Part shown: in pieces, positions 37,056 through 45,484 of the stretch | Numbering within the stretch: position 1 is the first letter of the stretch | Layout: every line of letters begins with the position of its first letter | Assembly: GCF_001553605.1 (NCBI RefSeq) | Contig: NZ_CP014229.1 | Coordinates: forward strand, 2,446,501-2,510,500 | Length of the DNA: 64,000 nucleotides | Direction of reading: 5' to 3' | DNA from: Desulfovibrio fairfieldensis | Lineage (GTDB): Bacteria; Desulfobacterota; Desulfovibrionia; Desulfovibrionales; Desulfovibrionaceae | Program-made: the position numbers and the translations under genes | The notes under the pieces: generated by a model | What the model was told of the DNA's origin: nothing | Seen by the model: only the letters and a program-made list of their open reading frames with translations | Databases searched by the model: none

Positions 37056-37180
37056 ACTCAAGGGGAGTAACTAGGTTCCCGAAACCTGGACGGCATCAAC
37101 AGCATGACCTTATTGGTCTGGTGCCGTCGTCGGCCACGCCGATCAGTGAGACCTTGGCAGCAATGCCAGGGTCTTTTTTT
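37056..37180 (+). promoter_or_regulatory. yybP-ykoY family (manganese) riboswitch
   Basis: The leader opens with CAAGGGGAGTAACT and closes with CAGTGAGACCTTGGC, the conserved 5' and 3' strands of the yybP-ykoY aptamer (loops carrying GGGGAGTA and GAGACC bind Mn2+ in known structures). Between them lie two further hairpins. The AAGG...CCTT pairing forms helix P1, but the same CCTT is also part of the terminator stem that follows. The two structures are therefore mutually exclusive, and metal binding should favour read-through (an ON switch). The downstream gene encodes a cation exchanger, consistent with Mn2+ efflux control. Confidence 0.85.
37150..37180 (+). terminator. Riboswitch-controlled intrinsic terminator
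   Basis: GACCTTGGC and GCCAGGGTC pair over 9 bp (one G-U) around AGCAAT, and seven T residues follow at once (37174-37180). The left arm overlaps the 3' strand of the aptamer, so this is the expression platform. Confidence 0.85.
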
Positions 37181-37230
37181 GTTTTCCGGCCCGCGCCCCG
37201 GACCGTACATCTTTTGCCCAAGGAGACGCC

Positions 37231-38451
37231 ATGTCACTCCGCGCTCTGCGCCCCTACATTCTGGCGATAGTGCTCACATTGCCGGGTCTGGCCCTGCGTT
37301 TCGCGCATCCCGACCTTTCACCGATCTGGGTGGCCGTGCTTTCGGGCATAGCTATTCTGGGGGCTTCCTTCCTGCTGACCTGGGCCTGTGAAGTGGCCCA
37401 GCTGGACATCCCCCAGGCCGTGGCCGTGGCCGTGGTGGCCTTTATCGCCGTGCTGCCGGAATACGCGGTGGACATGTACTTCACCTGGATGGCGGGCCAG
37501 CACCCGGAAAGCGCCTATTCCCACTACGCCATCGCCAACATGACCGGGGCCAACCGGCTGCTCATCGGCGTGGGCTGGTCGGCCATCGTGCTGATTTTCG
37601 CCGGGCGCTACCATTCGGCCGTGGCCCTGCACGACGACAAGCGCACGGACGTGCTTTTTCTGGGACTGGCGACCCTCTACGCCCTGCTGATCCCGCTCAA
37701 GGGCTCGTTGACCTGGGTGGACGGCGTGGTTTTTCTGGCCATTTACGCCTGGTACATCTGGATCATCGCCCGCCGTCCCTGCGAGGAGGAGCAACCCGAA
37801 GGCCCGGCCGCCGTGCTGGCCCAATTGCCCAAGAAGAGGCGGCTGCGGACCGTGATCGCCATTTTCCTCTTCGCCGCCCTGGTGATTCTCTGCAATGCCG
37901 AACCGTTCAGCGAAAGCCTGGTGGCCAGTGGCAAGCTGCTGGGCGTCAATGAATTCCTGCTGGTGCAGTGGCTTGCGCCCATCGCCTCGGAAGCGCCGGA
38001 ATTCATCGTGGCCCTGATGTTCGCCTTCCGGGGCAACGCCGGACTGGCCCTGGGCAGCCTGCTCTCCTCCAAGCTCAATCAGTGGACCCTGCTGGTGGGC
38101 ATGATCCCCGGCGTGTACGCGGTGTCCTCGGGCGGACTTTCTCCTTCCATAAACCTTGACACTCACCAGTTCCAGGAAATATTACTGACCGCCGGGCAGT
38201 CCATCTTCGCGGTGGCCCTGCTGCTGGATCTGCGTCTGCACGTGCGTGAGGCCTTCTGGCTGCTGGTGCTCTTCGCGGCCCAGTTGTTGTCGCCCTTGTA
38301 CGACGCACAGTTGGAAGCTATGCTGGGCCTGGCACACGACCCGTTGCGCCTGCATTATTTCTACGCCCAGGTCTATCTGTCCCTGGCCGCGATACTGATG
38401 ATCAAGAACTGGCGCAAGGTCTGGCAGTTGCGCCTGGGATTCAAAGTTTAA
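37231..38451 (+). CDS. CaCA-type cation exchanger (probable Mn2+/Ca2+ efflux)
   Basis: A 406-residue membrane protein of about 10-11 helices with two inverted halves of the sodium/calcium exchanger superfamily. The alpha-repeat motifs are AVVAFIAVLPEYAVDMYFTW with ANMTGANRLLIG in the first half, and APIASEAPEFIVALMFAFRG with SLLSSKLNQWTLLVG in the second; the acidic Glu/Asp in each half should coordinate the cation. Start at ATG 37231 with AAGGAG upstream. Control by a yybP-ykoY riboswitch suggests that manganese is a physiological substrate, although family members are often annotated as Ca2+ exchangers. Inner membrane. Confidence 0.85.
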   Translation: MSLRALRPYILAIVLTLPGLALRFAHPDLSPIWVAVLSGIAILGASFLLTWACEVAQLDIPQAVAVAVVAFIAVLPEYAVDMYFTWMAGQHPESAYSHYAIANMTGANRLLIGVGWSAIVLIFAGRYHSAVALHDDKRTDVLFLGLATLYALLIPLKGSLTWVDGVVFLAIYAWYIWIIARRPCEEEQPEGPAAVLAQLPKKRRLRTVIAIFLFAALVILCNAEPFSESLVASGKLLGVNEFLLVQWLAPIASEAPEFIVALMFAFRGNAGLALGSLLSSKLNQWTLLVGMIPGVYAVSSGGLSPSINLDTHQFQEILLTAGQSIFAVALLLDLRLHVREAFWLLVLFAAQLLSPLYDAQLEAMLGLAHDPLRLHYFYAQVYLSLAAILMIKNWRKVWQLRLGFKV

Positions 38452-38508
38452 GGAGAGAGGTTCGGCATTTGGCCCCCCCCTCCTTTAAATATACATGGAG
38501 GATGCGCC

Positions 38509-39345
38509 ATGCCGCATGCTTTTTCCCATATCCGGGCCATCCCGCCGGCAGCGGCGGGATGGCTGCTGATCCTTCTGCTGGCCTGCGCCTGCATCCCGGC
38601 GGCTTTCTCGCCCGCCGGGGCGGCCGAGGAAACGCCGCCTCCGGCTGATTCCGCCGCGCCGGACACCGAGGACAGCGGGCCCGAGCAAGCCGTCTACCCC
38701 GATGTGCTCAATGAGCACATCCAGCGCGGCGGCAACGGCAATCCGGCGGTCAGTCTTTATTATCCGGTGCTGCATCAGACCGCCGTGGACGAGGCCATTC
38801 GCCGCTGGGCCACGGACGTGGCCGACGCCTATGAAAAAGAGGTCGGCAAAGCCGACGGCCCGGACGGAGAAAAGCCGAGCAGCTACGGCATGTGGGATCT
38901 CACCGGCCTGTTTGAGCTCACGCGCCCGTCGGAAGGCGTGGTCAGCGTGACCTTCAGTGTCTACAGCTATACCGGCGGCGCGCACGGCAACCTGGAAATC
39001 ACCTGTCTGAATTATGACCTGCGCACGGGACGGCGTCTGGACTTGGCGGACCTGTTCAAGGATCCGGAAAAGGCCCTGCAACTGATGTCCTCCTGGTCCC
39101 AAAAAGAGCTCGCCCGCAGCTTGGGCGAAGATACGGACGAGGACATGATCCGGGACGGCGTGGCCCCGGATCTGCGCAATTTCGCCAATCTGACCCTGAC
39201 GCCGCAGGGACTGCGCATTGAGTTCCAGCCCTATCAGGTCGCGCCTTGGGCCGCCGGGCCGCAGCGCGTGGACATGCCTCTGGCGGAACTGGCCGCCGCC
39301 GGTCCCGAAGCCCGGATCTGGCCCCAGGCCCCTGTTGCAAAGTAA
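38509..39345 (+). CDS. Exported DUF3298/RsiV-like protein 1
   Basis: A 278-residue protein with an N-terminal hydrophobic signal (GWLLILLLACACIPAAFSPAG), a Pro/Glu-rich linker, then a DUF4163/DUF3298-type domain: VSLYYPVLHQTAVDEAIRRW, VSVTFSVYSYTGGAHGN, LNYDLRTGRRLDLADLF and NLTLTPQGLRIEFQPYQVAP. The YTGGAHGN and FxPYxVAPxAxG blocks are diagnostic of this fold, which in RsiV binds lysozyme and in PdaC sits beside peptidoglycan deacetylase. A periplasmic envelope-sensing or binding role is possible but unproven. The gene follows the exchanger by 57 bp with GGAGG before the ATG, so read-through from the riboswitch transcript is likely. A paralogue follows. Confidence 0.8.
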   Translation: MPHAFSHIRAIPPAAAGWLLILLLACACIPAAFSPAGAAEETPPPADSAAPDTEDSGPEQAVYPDVLNEHIQRGGNGNPAVSLYYPVLHQTAVDEAIRRWATDVADAYEKEVGKADGPDGEKPSSYGMWDLTGLFELTRPSEGVVSVTFSVYSYTGGAHGNLEITCLNYDLRTGRRLDLADLFKDPEKALQLMSSWSQKELARSLGEDTDEDMIRDGVAPDLRNFANLTLTPQGLRIEFQPYQVAPWAAGPQRVDMPLAELAAAGPEARIWPQAPVAK

Positions 39346-39697
39346 CGCAACGTTGAAAAGTTGCTTTACTCCGGCAACCGCAAAAGCAGACGCCCGCGCC
39401 CGAAGCCAAGGTGCCTTTAGCCGTTCGTGAGCAAAGCGAGCGTTGCCTTAGCTGTAGGCGCCGCAGGAGCCGTAACGGATAAGGACAGCATCGCTACGGA
39501 TAAAGAGAGCAATGATGGACCGCGTTTCCATCACGCGTCAGCCGTTGCCGCCGGGCGGCTTGGGATGACGACAGCAACGATAGGATAAGGGCGGCGCAGA
39601 CGTCGAGAATGGTAATTCTCAAAGTTAATCTGCTCTAAAAGACTGACATGGAGTCCGGCCTGTCAGGTCGGACTCCATCCGGATGAGGTCAGTATCC
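39346..39697. other. Non-coding spacer with repeat fragments and a hairpin
   Basis: 352 bp between the two DUF3298-like genes, without a supported gene. It contains an AACGTTGAAAAGTTGC palindrome near 39350, the segment CGTAACGGATAAGGACAGCA continuing to 39505 (also present in variant form at 41677-41711), CAAAGTTAATCTGCTCT of the AGAGC family, and a perfect 10-bp hairpin (ATGGAGTCCG/CGGACTCCAT, 39648-39678, 11-nt loop) right before the second gene. No T-run follows the hairpin. Confidence 0.55.
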
Positions 39698-40579
39698 ATG
39701 CCTCGCGTATTGTATTGTCTCCTGACGGGACTGCTTCTCTGTCTTCCGGCCGTAACGGCTCTGGCCCTGCCCGGCGCGGATGCGTTAAACGGGCCGCTCC
39801 TCGCGGCCTCCCGGACTTCAGTGGACGAAGCGGCGATCGGAGCGACGGACGGCCCGGCCGCCGGAGATTCCTCCGGCAAGGAAGCCGCGGCGGCTGAAAT
39901 TTCCGGCTCGCGGCGACCCGGCGTCATCGACCATCTCCTGCAGCGCCCTCTGCCGGACGGCCCGGCGGGACACCCCAGAGCCGCTGAAATCAACATCAAC
40001 TATCCTTCACTGGGCCGCAGCGACATTGACGCGGACATCCGTCAATGGGTCACGGGCATTGCCGACGCCTTCGAGGAACACCTTGACATCAACGCCTTCG
40101 GCCTGCCCAGCACGGAACAAAGCGGCGAGAGCGGCCCGGCTTTTGAGCTCTGGGGTTCCTACAGCGTGTCCTGGCCGTCCGACGCGGCCGTGAGCATCAC
40201 TTTTGAGATCTGGAATTATACCGGCGGCGCGCACGGCAACCTGGACATCATGACTCTCAATTACAGCCTGATCACAGGCCAGCGCCTGGGCCTGGTAGAC
40301 CTGTTCGAAACGCCGGAAACAGCCCTCAACCTGATGTCCGCCTGGTCCCGCCAGGAACTGGCCCGCCGCTTCGGCGCGGGCCGCCCGGCCCAGATGCTCA
40401 AAGACGGCACTGAGCCCCTGGTGGAGAACTTCTCCAGCCTGACCCTCACGCCCGAAGGCATTTGCATCAACTTCCAGCCCTATCAGGTCGCACCCTGGGC
40501 CGCCGGTGTGCAGAAGGTCAACATGCCTCTGGAGGAACTGCTCCAGGCCCGTCCCCTCCTGGCCCTCTGGGGCCGCTGA
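39698..40579 (+). CDS. Exported DUF3298/RsiV-like protein 2
   Basis: A 293-residue paralogue of the gene at 38509. The signal peptide is MPRVLYCLLTGLLLCLPAVT with cleavage near ALA, followed by a low-complexity Ala/Gly/Ser linker. The domain shows INYPSLGRSDIDADIRQWV, VSITFEIWNYTGGAHGN, LNYSLITGQRLGLVDLFE and LTLTPEGICINFQPYQVAP. ATG 39698 is preferred (GAGG upstream); ATG 39683 is the alternative. Divergence is high in the N-terminal third and low in the YTGGAHGN and PYQVAPWAAG blocks. Function unknown; predicted periplasmic. Confidence 0.78.
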   Translation: MPRVLYCLLTGLLLCLPAVTALALPGADALNGPLLAASRTSVDEAAIGATDGPAAGDSSGKEAAAAEISGSRRPGVIDHLLQRPLPDGPAGHPRAAEININYPSLGRSDIDADIRQWVTGIADAFEEHLDINAFGLPSTEQSGESGPAFELWGSYSVSWPSDAAVSITFEIWNYTGGAHGNLDIMTLNYSLITGQRLGLVDLFETPETALNLMSAWSRQELARRFGAGRPAQMLKDGTEPLVENFSSLTLTPEGICINFQPYQVAPWAAGVQKVNMPLEELLQARPLLALWGR

Positions 40580-40658
40580 ACACGCCTGCCGTCACCGGAA
40601 AATTCTTCCCCGCTTCTTTTTTGTCCCCCTTAAACACAGTTTATTCATAAGGAATACC

Positions 40659-41228
40659 ATGACCACATTATTGCAGGATATTCTGGCTCACAATCGGGCC
40701 GTTACGGAGAAAGAGGGTGAAGCCCGACGCGCGGCGGCCGTGGCTCTGAAAAAGACTCCGCACAGGCGCTGCGCCATCTTTACCTGCATGGACGCCCGCC
40801 TGGTGGAAATGGTGGAACCCGCCCTGGGCATCCGACGCGGCGACGCCGTGGTGCTGCGCAACGCCGGCAACATCATCGGCACGCTTGAGGGCACCATGAT
40901 CATCAGCCTGCTGGTGGCTGTCTTCATGCAAAATATTGAGGAGATCATAGTGGTGGGACACGAGGACTGCGGCTTTACCCACGCCTCCTCGGCGGTGCTG
41001 CTGGACAAGATGCGCCGACGCGGCATCGGCGAGGAAGCCGTGGAAACCATGCGCGGCCCTCTGGAAACCTATCTGGATCCGCACACCGATCCGGAACAAA
41101 ATGTCCGCCGCGTGGTGCAGCTGCTCCGCACCCACCCGGCCTTTCCGCCGGACATCGTGGTGCACGGCCTGCTGATGCAGCCGGCCAGCGGCAGCGTGCG
41201 GCTGGTGGTTGACGGCTCGCGCGACTAG
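40659..41228 (+). CDS. Beta-carbonic anhydrase
   Basis: A 189-residue zinc enzyme interconverting CO2 and bicarbonate. The zinc ligands and catalytic dyad are in CMDARL (Cys, Asp, Arg) and HEDCGF (His, Cys), separated by VVLRNAGNIIG and SLLVAVFMQNIEEIIVVGH. The short length and the HGLLMQPASGSVRLVVDG ending fit the small type of beta-CA found in anaerobes. Start at ATG 40659 with AAGGA upstream; a longer in-frame start at 40506 would run into the DUF3298 gene. Cytoplasmic. Probably supplies bicarbonate for carboxylations or balances CO2 produced by glycine cleavage. Confidence 0.92.
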   Translation: MTTLLQDILAHNRAVTEKEGEARRAAAVALKKTPHRRCAIFTCMDARLVEMVEPALGIRRGDAVVLRNAGNIIGTLEGTMIISLLVAVFMQNIEEIIVVGHEDCGFTHASSAVLLDKMRRRGIGEEAVETMRGPLETYLDPHTDPEQNVRRVVQLLRTHPAFPPDIVVHGLLMQPASGSVRLVVDGSRD

Positions 41229-41758
41229 CACTTACGGCTTGAAATACTCCACTCCCCACCGCGTTTGCCCGCCTGCCGCAAAGCCGCCTTTTTCCGTACA
41301 GCGGCGTTGCAAAAAAAATTGACCTTGCGGTATGTTCACGGCAACAGGGCAGACGCATCTAAAAAGTCTTTATTCCCCGATAGATCGGGGAACGAACAAA
41401 AAAGAGGCGAGGGTCTGTTAACACTATAGAATTTTTGTTCGCCTGCAAGGAAGATAAACCTGCTTTGAGGGAGTGTACTCTTCTGGTACTCGACCGAAAA
41501 AGCAGGTGAAATCTGACGCGGCAGGAGGGCAAAAAGGCATAGCGTTAACAGGCCCGAAGCCACCTTTGCTCCGCCGGAGCAAAGCGCAGGCGGATGGCTG
41601 GCGCCGGGAGAATCCTAAAAAATGCGCTGGCCGTTGCCGCGCCAGCGGCTTGCTTGAGCCGTTCACGGCGAAGCAGTGTTACGGATCAAGACAGCACCGC
41701 TACGGCTAAAGCACAGCTTCGTCCGGTTTCTCCTTTGCGCCTTGCTGCCCGAAAAAAT
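41229..41758. other. Non-coding spacer between carbonic anhydrase and uvrC (convergent)
   Basis: 530 bp without a supported gene. It holds a perfect CCCCGAT/ATCGGGG palindrome (41375-41390), the MITE-like element at 41411-41555, and a second copy of the GTTACGGATCAAGACAGCA motif (41677-41711) first seen at 39471. A TTGACC at 41320 could be a -35 box but no partner is convincing. Confidence 0.55.
41411..41555. repeat. MITE-like element 2
   Basis: 145 bp with terminal inverted repeats of about 35 bp: the left arm GGGTCTGTTAACACTAT... and the reverse complement of the right arm GGGCCTGTTAACGCTAT..., each leading into TTTTTG and CCTGC. The centre carries GGGAGTGTACTCTTCTGG, whose reverse complement nearly matches CCAGAAGAGTATACTCCC in the gcv-spacer copy, which links the two elements. 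Non-coding. Confidence 0.7.
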
Positions 41759-43744
41759 TCAGCTTTTCGCGGACGGCGTTTTAATGAGGGCCAAGCCCAG
41801 ATTTTTGAGCTTTTCCTGCAACAGCGCCGCCTTGGCCGGGCCGATGCCCGGCAGGGCGCGCAATTCCTCCAGACTCGCCGCGCGCATGGCCTCCACGCTG
41901 CCGAACGTTTCCCAGAGCAGCCGCGCCGTGGCCGGACCGATGCCCGGCAGGCGCATGAGCTCTCCGGAAAGCGCGGCCCCCTGGCGCGCCCGGCGGTGGC
42001 GGCCGATGGCGAAGCGATGAGTGGCGTCGCGCACATTCTGCAAAAAGAGCAATTCCGGTCCACCCTCGCGCAGGGGCAAGGGATTGGCCCGGCCCGGCAC
42101 AAAAATCCTATCCGCCACGTTGCCCGCCCGGCGGTCGGCCTGGCCGCGCTCGTCACGGGCCTTGGCAATGGCCGCCAGGCTGAACAGGCCGGTTTGCCCG
42201 GCATCAGCCAGGGCCCGCTCCACCACGGCCAATTGTCCCCGGCCGCCGTCGATCAGCAAAAGATCCGGCCAGGGCGGGCCGCTCTCCAGCCGCCGCGCCA
42301 CCCAGGCGTGCAGCGTGGCGTAATCGTCGCCGCTGTCCGGCATGGCATAGGTACGGTAATCCGGGCGGCTGGGCTGGCCGTCCGTGAATACCACCAGCCC
42401 CACTCTGGTCTGCCGGCCGCCGGTGTGGGACACGTCCACGCATTCAATGCGTTGCGGCGGCCCGGCCAGATGCAGGGCTTTGGCCAGCCGCTCCAGAATG
42501 GATTGGCCGTCCTGATTCCGGCGGCGACGAGCCTCTTCGCGGGCATTGGACTGCGCCAGATCAATGAGCTGATTATCCGAGGCGTTCTGGGGGGCCACAA
42601 TGCGTACCGGTCCTCCCCGGCGGTCGGCCAGGGCCTGCTCCAGCAAAGCCTTGCCGCTGGGGGCACCCTGCGCCGAATCCCCGCCCAGTGCGGTCGCATC
42701 CGGCTCCGATACGACAGACGATGCGCCGGACTCCGCTGATTCCGCATCAGGCGAAGCAGGCCCTTCTTCCCTCTCGTCCGCCTCCCATTCCAGTTCCGGC
42801 GGCAGCCAGGGCAGGAGTATGCGCGGCGGGGGCGTGACCTGGCTGTAATACTGGCTGACAAAGGAACTCAGCAATTCCGGCGCGTCCTCAAACGTCAGGC
42901 CCGGCCAGTAAAAAGCCCGGCCGTCGGTGACCGCCCCGCTTCGCACAAAAGCAATGCCCAGAGCCAGGCCTTTGTCCGCCGGGAACAGGCCCACGGCGTC
43001 CATATCGCCGCCGCCGGGCAAAACCGCGGCCTGGCGCTCCACCGTGCGCTCCACGGCCCGGATCTGATCGCGCAAGGTCGCGGCCTTTTCAAATTCCAGG
43101 TTCTCGGCGGCCTGCTCCATTTCCGCGCGCAGGCCGCGCAGCAGAGGTTCGGACCGGCCTTGCAGCAATTCGTAGACCTTGTGCACCGCCTCATGATAGG
43201 CCGCAGGCGTGATCAGGTCCATGCAGGGGGCCGGACACTGGCCCATGTGGTGGTACAGGCAGGGCCGCACCCTGTTTTTCATGGCCCGGTCCGAACAGCG
43301 GCGCAGCGGAAAGGCGCGGTGAATCAGCTTCCAGGTTTCCCGCGCTGAAAGAGCGGAGGTGAACGGCCCGAAATAACGCGCGCCGTCGCGACGGGCCCGG
43401 CGCACGACCTCCAGGCGCGGGAAGGGATGCTTGAGGTTGAGCCGGAAGAGCACATACTGCTTGTCGTCGCGCAGAACGATATTGTAGTGCGGACGGTGCT
43501 TCTTGATCAGGCTTGCCTCAAGCAGCAAAGCTTCTTTTTCCGTGGTGGTGGTCAGATATTCCATGCTGACCGCATGGGCCAGCATGGCCCTGGTCTTGGC
43601 GGGAAGCCCCTCGGGCCGGAAATATGACAGCACGCGACGCCGCAGAATGCGGGCCTTGCCCACATAGATGATCCGGCCCCGGCTGTCCTTGTACAGGTAC
43701 ACGCCGGGCGTGAGCGGTATGGTGGAAGGGTCGGGCTTTTGCAC
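41759..43744 (-). CDS. uvrC: Excinuclease ABC subunit C
   Basis: Nucleotide-excision-repair endonuclease of 661 residues making both incisions beside a lesion bound by UvrB. The N-terminal GIY-YIG domain reads GVYLYKD and IIYVGKARILRRRVLSYF. A cysteine cluster (RPCLYHHMGQCPAPC), a UVR motif (MEQAAENLEFEKAATLRDQI), the RNase H-like C-terminal nuclease (IECVDVSHTGGRQTRVG, LLIDGGRGQLAV) and a double helix-hairpin-helix end (LPGIGPATARLL, LPGIGPAKAALL) follow. A Ser/Ala/Glu-rich insert near 350-385 is unusual but sits in a linker. The GTG at 43744 is the best start because upstream codons fall in the porin terminator. It overlaps no gene. Confidence 0.94.
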   Translation of the reverse strand: MQKPDPSTIPLTPGVYLYKDSRGRIIYVGKARILRRRVLSYFRPEGLPAKTRAMLAHAVSMEYLTTTTEKEALLLEASLIKKHRPHYNIVLRDDKQYVLFRLNLKHPFPRLEVVRRARRDGARYFGPFTSALSARETWKLIHRAFPLRRCSDRAMKNRVRPCLYHHMGQCPAPCMDLITPAAYHEAVHKVYELLQGRSEPLLRGLRAEMEQAAENLEFEKAATLRDQIRAVERTVERQAAVLPGGGDMDAVGLFPADKGLALGIAFVRSGAVTDGRAFYWPGLTFEDAPELLSSFVSQYYSQVTPPPRILLPWLPPELEWEADEREEGPASPDAESAESGASSVVSEPDATALGGDSAQGAPSGKALLEQALADRRGGPVRIVAPQNASDNQLIDLAQSNAREEARRRRNQDGQSILERLAKALHLAGPPQRIECVDVSHTGGRQTRVGLVVFTDGQPSRPDYRTYAMPDSGDDYATLHAWVARRLESGPPWPDLLLIDGGRGQLAVVERALADAGQTGLFSLAAIAKARDERGQADRRAGNVADRIFVPGRANPLPLREGGPELLFLQNVRDATHRFAIGRHRRARQGAALSGELMRLPGIGPATARLLWETFGSVEAMRAASLEELRALPGIGPAKAALLQEKLKNLGLALIKTPSAKS

Positions 43745-43800
43745 GCAATGGTTGTACCGGAAGGGCGTGTGGCTGCCAAGCCCCTCCGCTCCACCGGCGC

Positions 43801-43828
43801 AAAAAGGGAGCCCGAAGGCTCCCTTTTT
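43801..43828 (-). terminator. Intrinsic terminator after the porin gene
   Basis: AAAAAGGGAGCC and GGCTCCCTTTTT pair around CGAA; on the minus strand the stem runs into T residues. It is symmetrical and could work in both directions. It separates the porin from uvrC. Confidence 0.85.
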
Positions 43829-43852
43829 CAAGACAGACTGAACCGCTTACGC

Positions 43853-45313
43853 TTAGAAAGCGTACACGAAGCTCAAGTTGACGTTCCACGGGTCGCGTTC
43901 CTGGTCGCTCTTGCCGTTCATGGCGCTACGGCCCCAAGTGGACTTGGAGTGGTCTATCCAGGTGGCCAGGTAAGCGGCGTCCAGCATAATGGTGAAGTTT
44001 TCGTACATCTTGTATTCGTTGGTCAGGCCGATTTCCAGGGCGCTGTCCTCGGTGGTCATGTACAGCGGATCCATGCCCAGGCCCTGCATGTTGGGACCGG
44101 TGACGCCGTTAACAGCACCGCTAATGCCATTATAGCCACGAGCATCGTTACCCGAGAGGTACTTGGCCATCTTGGGAGCGTTGGTGCCGCCGATGTAGTT
44201 CACGCGCAGGGTGTGCTTGAGGTCTTCCACAAAGCTCACGTCCTTCACGCGGGCGCCGATGCCCCAGGTGCCGGCCATGCTGTAGCCCAGGATGCCTTCA
44301 CGGGCGATATAGGGGTTGCCGTTGAAGGCGAAGTTGGAGAAGCCGTTGTTGTTGTTGTTCACGCTGAGCGAAGGCATGCGCTCGGAACCGTTGGCCGGAT
44401 TGTCGTCATCGCCGGAACCGTACCAACCGTACAGGCCCGGAATACCCCAATCCATCTTGTATTCGAAGAGCAGGGAGGCCAGCCAGCCGGAGCGGTTCAG
44501 GCGGCTGTCGTCATACTGCGCGTCGCCGTAGTTGAAATCCCAAGCGATGCGGAAGGGATCCCACATGGTCACTTCGCCGGTCAGGCCGGCCCACCAGGCA
44601 GTGCCGTAGCTGTTCAGGCGCTTGGCGGCGTTGGTGCCGTCCTTGTGCATGGCGCCGCCCGCCGGGAACATGCCTGCGGCGGCATACTTGTTGGAGGTGC
44701 CGGACACGTTGAAATAGTCGCGGTCATAAGGATCAGCAGCGGTACCCTTGCCAGTCTGCGACGCAAAGGCGTTGGGACCGATGCCGGCCATCATGCCCCA
44801 GGGGGTCACTTTCACGCCGTCAAAGGACAGGGGCAGCAGCAGGGCGAAAACGTCCACATTGTCCATGTAGTTGGACTGATAGTTATCGCCATGGACGGTG
44901 TCATTCCAGCCGGTAAAGTTGTCGTTCCAGGGGCGAGCCCAGAAAGCGGTAAGGCCCACGTTTTCATTGAACTGGTAGCTGGCCACCACGCCGGCAACGT
45001 CGTCATTGAAGACGTTGCTGCCGGTGGTCATGCTGGGCAGGGCGATGCCCTGGATGCCCATGCGCACCTTCAGGTCGGTCTGGGGCACCATCCAGTCAAT
45101 GTAGGCATTCTTCAGCTTCACCACATCGGCGTTGTCAGCGCCAAGGGCGCCGCCGGTGCTGTTCTGGCCCCAAGTCTGGGCGCCGATTTCAAAGAACACG
45201 GTGCCGGACAGGGACTCGGAAGCCACGGCGTCCAACTGCAAGCGCACACGCTGCTTGGCTTCGAATTCGTCCTCGCCCTTGTACGACTTGTTGGCCTTGT
45301 TGAAGCCGGTCAT
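43853..45313 (-). pseudogene. Outer-membrane porin, missing signal peptide and first strand
   Basis: Desulfovibrio-type beta-barrel porin. The frame from ATG 45313 gives 486 residues: FEAKQRVRLQLDAVASESLSG near the start, alternating aromatic strands throughout, and a C-terminal WNVNLSFVYAF ending in Phe as needed for BAM-mediated insertion. Upstream in frame only EAYAFGQNGGFTGGNG can be added before a TGA; no hydrophobic signal peptide exists in any frame in the 100 bp before it. From recall, intact relatives have a signal peptide and a first strand ending in a short ...FGQ-like turn, so the gene has lost its 5' end exactly there. An integrase gene lies immediately upstream. It is probably not exported as it stands; a frozen or switchable state is possible. 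Confidence 0.8.
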
Positions 45314-45437
45314 GCCGTTGCCGCCGGTAAAGCCGCCGTTCTGGCCAAAAGCATATGCCTCAGTTAATCATTTGAAATAAAATGATTAAAATAAAAATAA
45401 AGTAAAAATACCCGCAATTCTACCAACAGCGTTTCTG

Positions 45438-45471
45438 AAAAAAGGCCGGTCCGCATTATGGCGCACCGGCC
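45438..45471 (-). terminator. Intrinsic terminator after the integrase gene
   Basis: On the minus strand GGCCGGT...ACCGGCC forms a stem with an inner CGC/GCG extension, followed by six T residues. It closes the integrase transcript and isolates the truncated porin from it. Confidence 0.8.
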
Positions 45472-45484
45472 CCGCGCGTCCTGG

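Noticed and set aside
37104..37391. A 95-codon frame across the riboswitch
   Set aside because: It runs through the aptamer and terminator and into the exchanger gene in another frame, with no ribosome site.
38473..38480. A C8 tract before the first DUF3298-like gene as a phase-variation switch
   Set aside because: It lies in a short spacer outside the likely -35/-10 region and outside any coding frame. A single tract of this length in GC-rich DNA is weak evidence.
45313..45360. A 14-codon leader peptide (MLLARTAALPAATA) overlapping the porin ATG
   Set aside because: It is in another frame of sequence that encodes the porin's own residues in frame, so it is most likely incidental.
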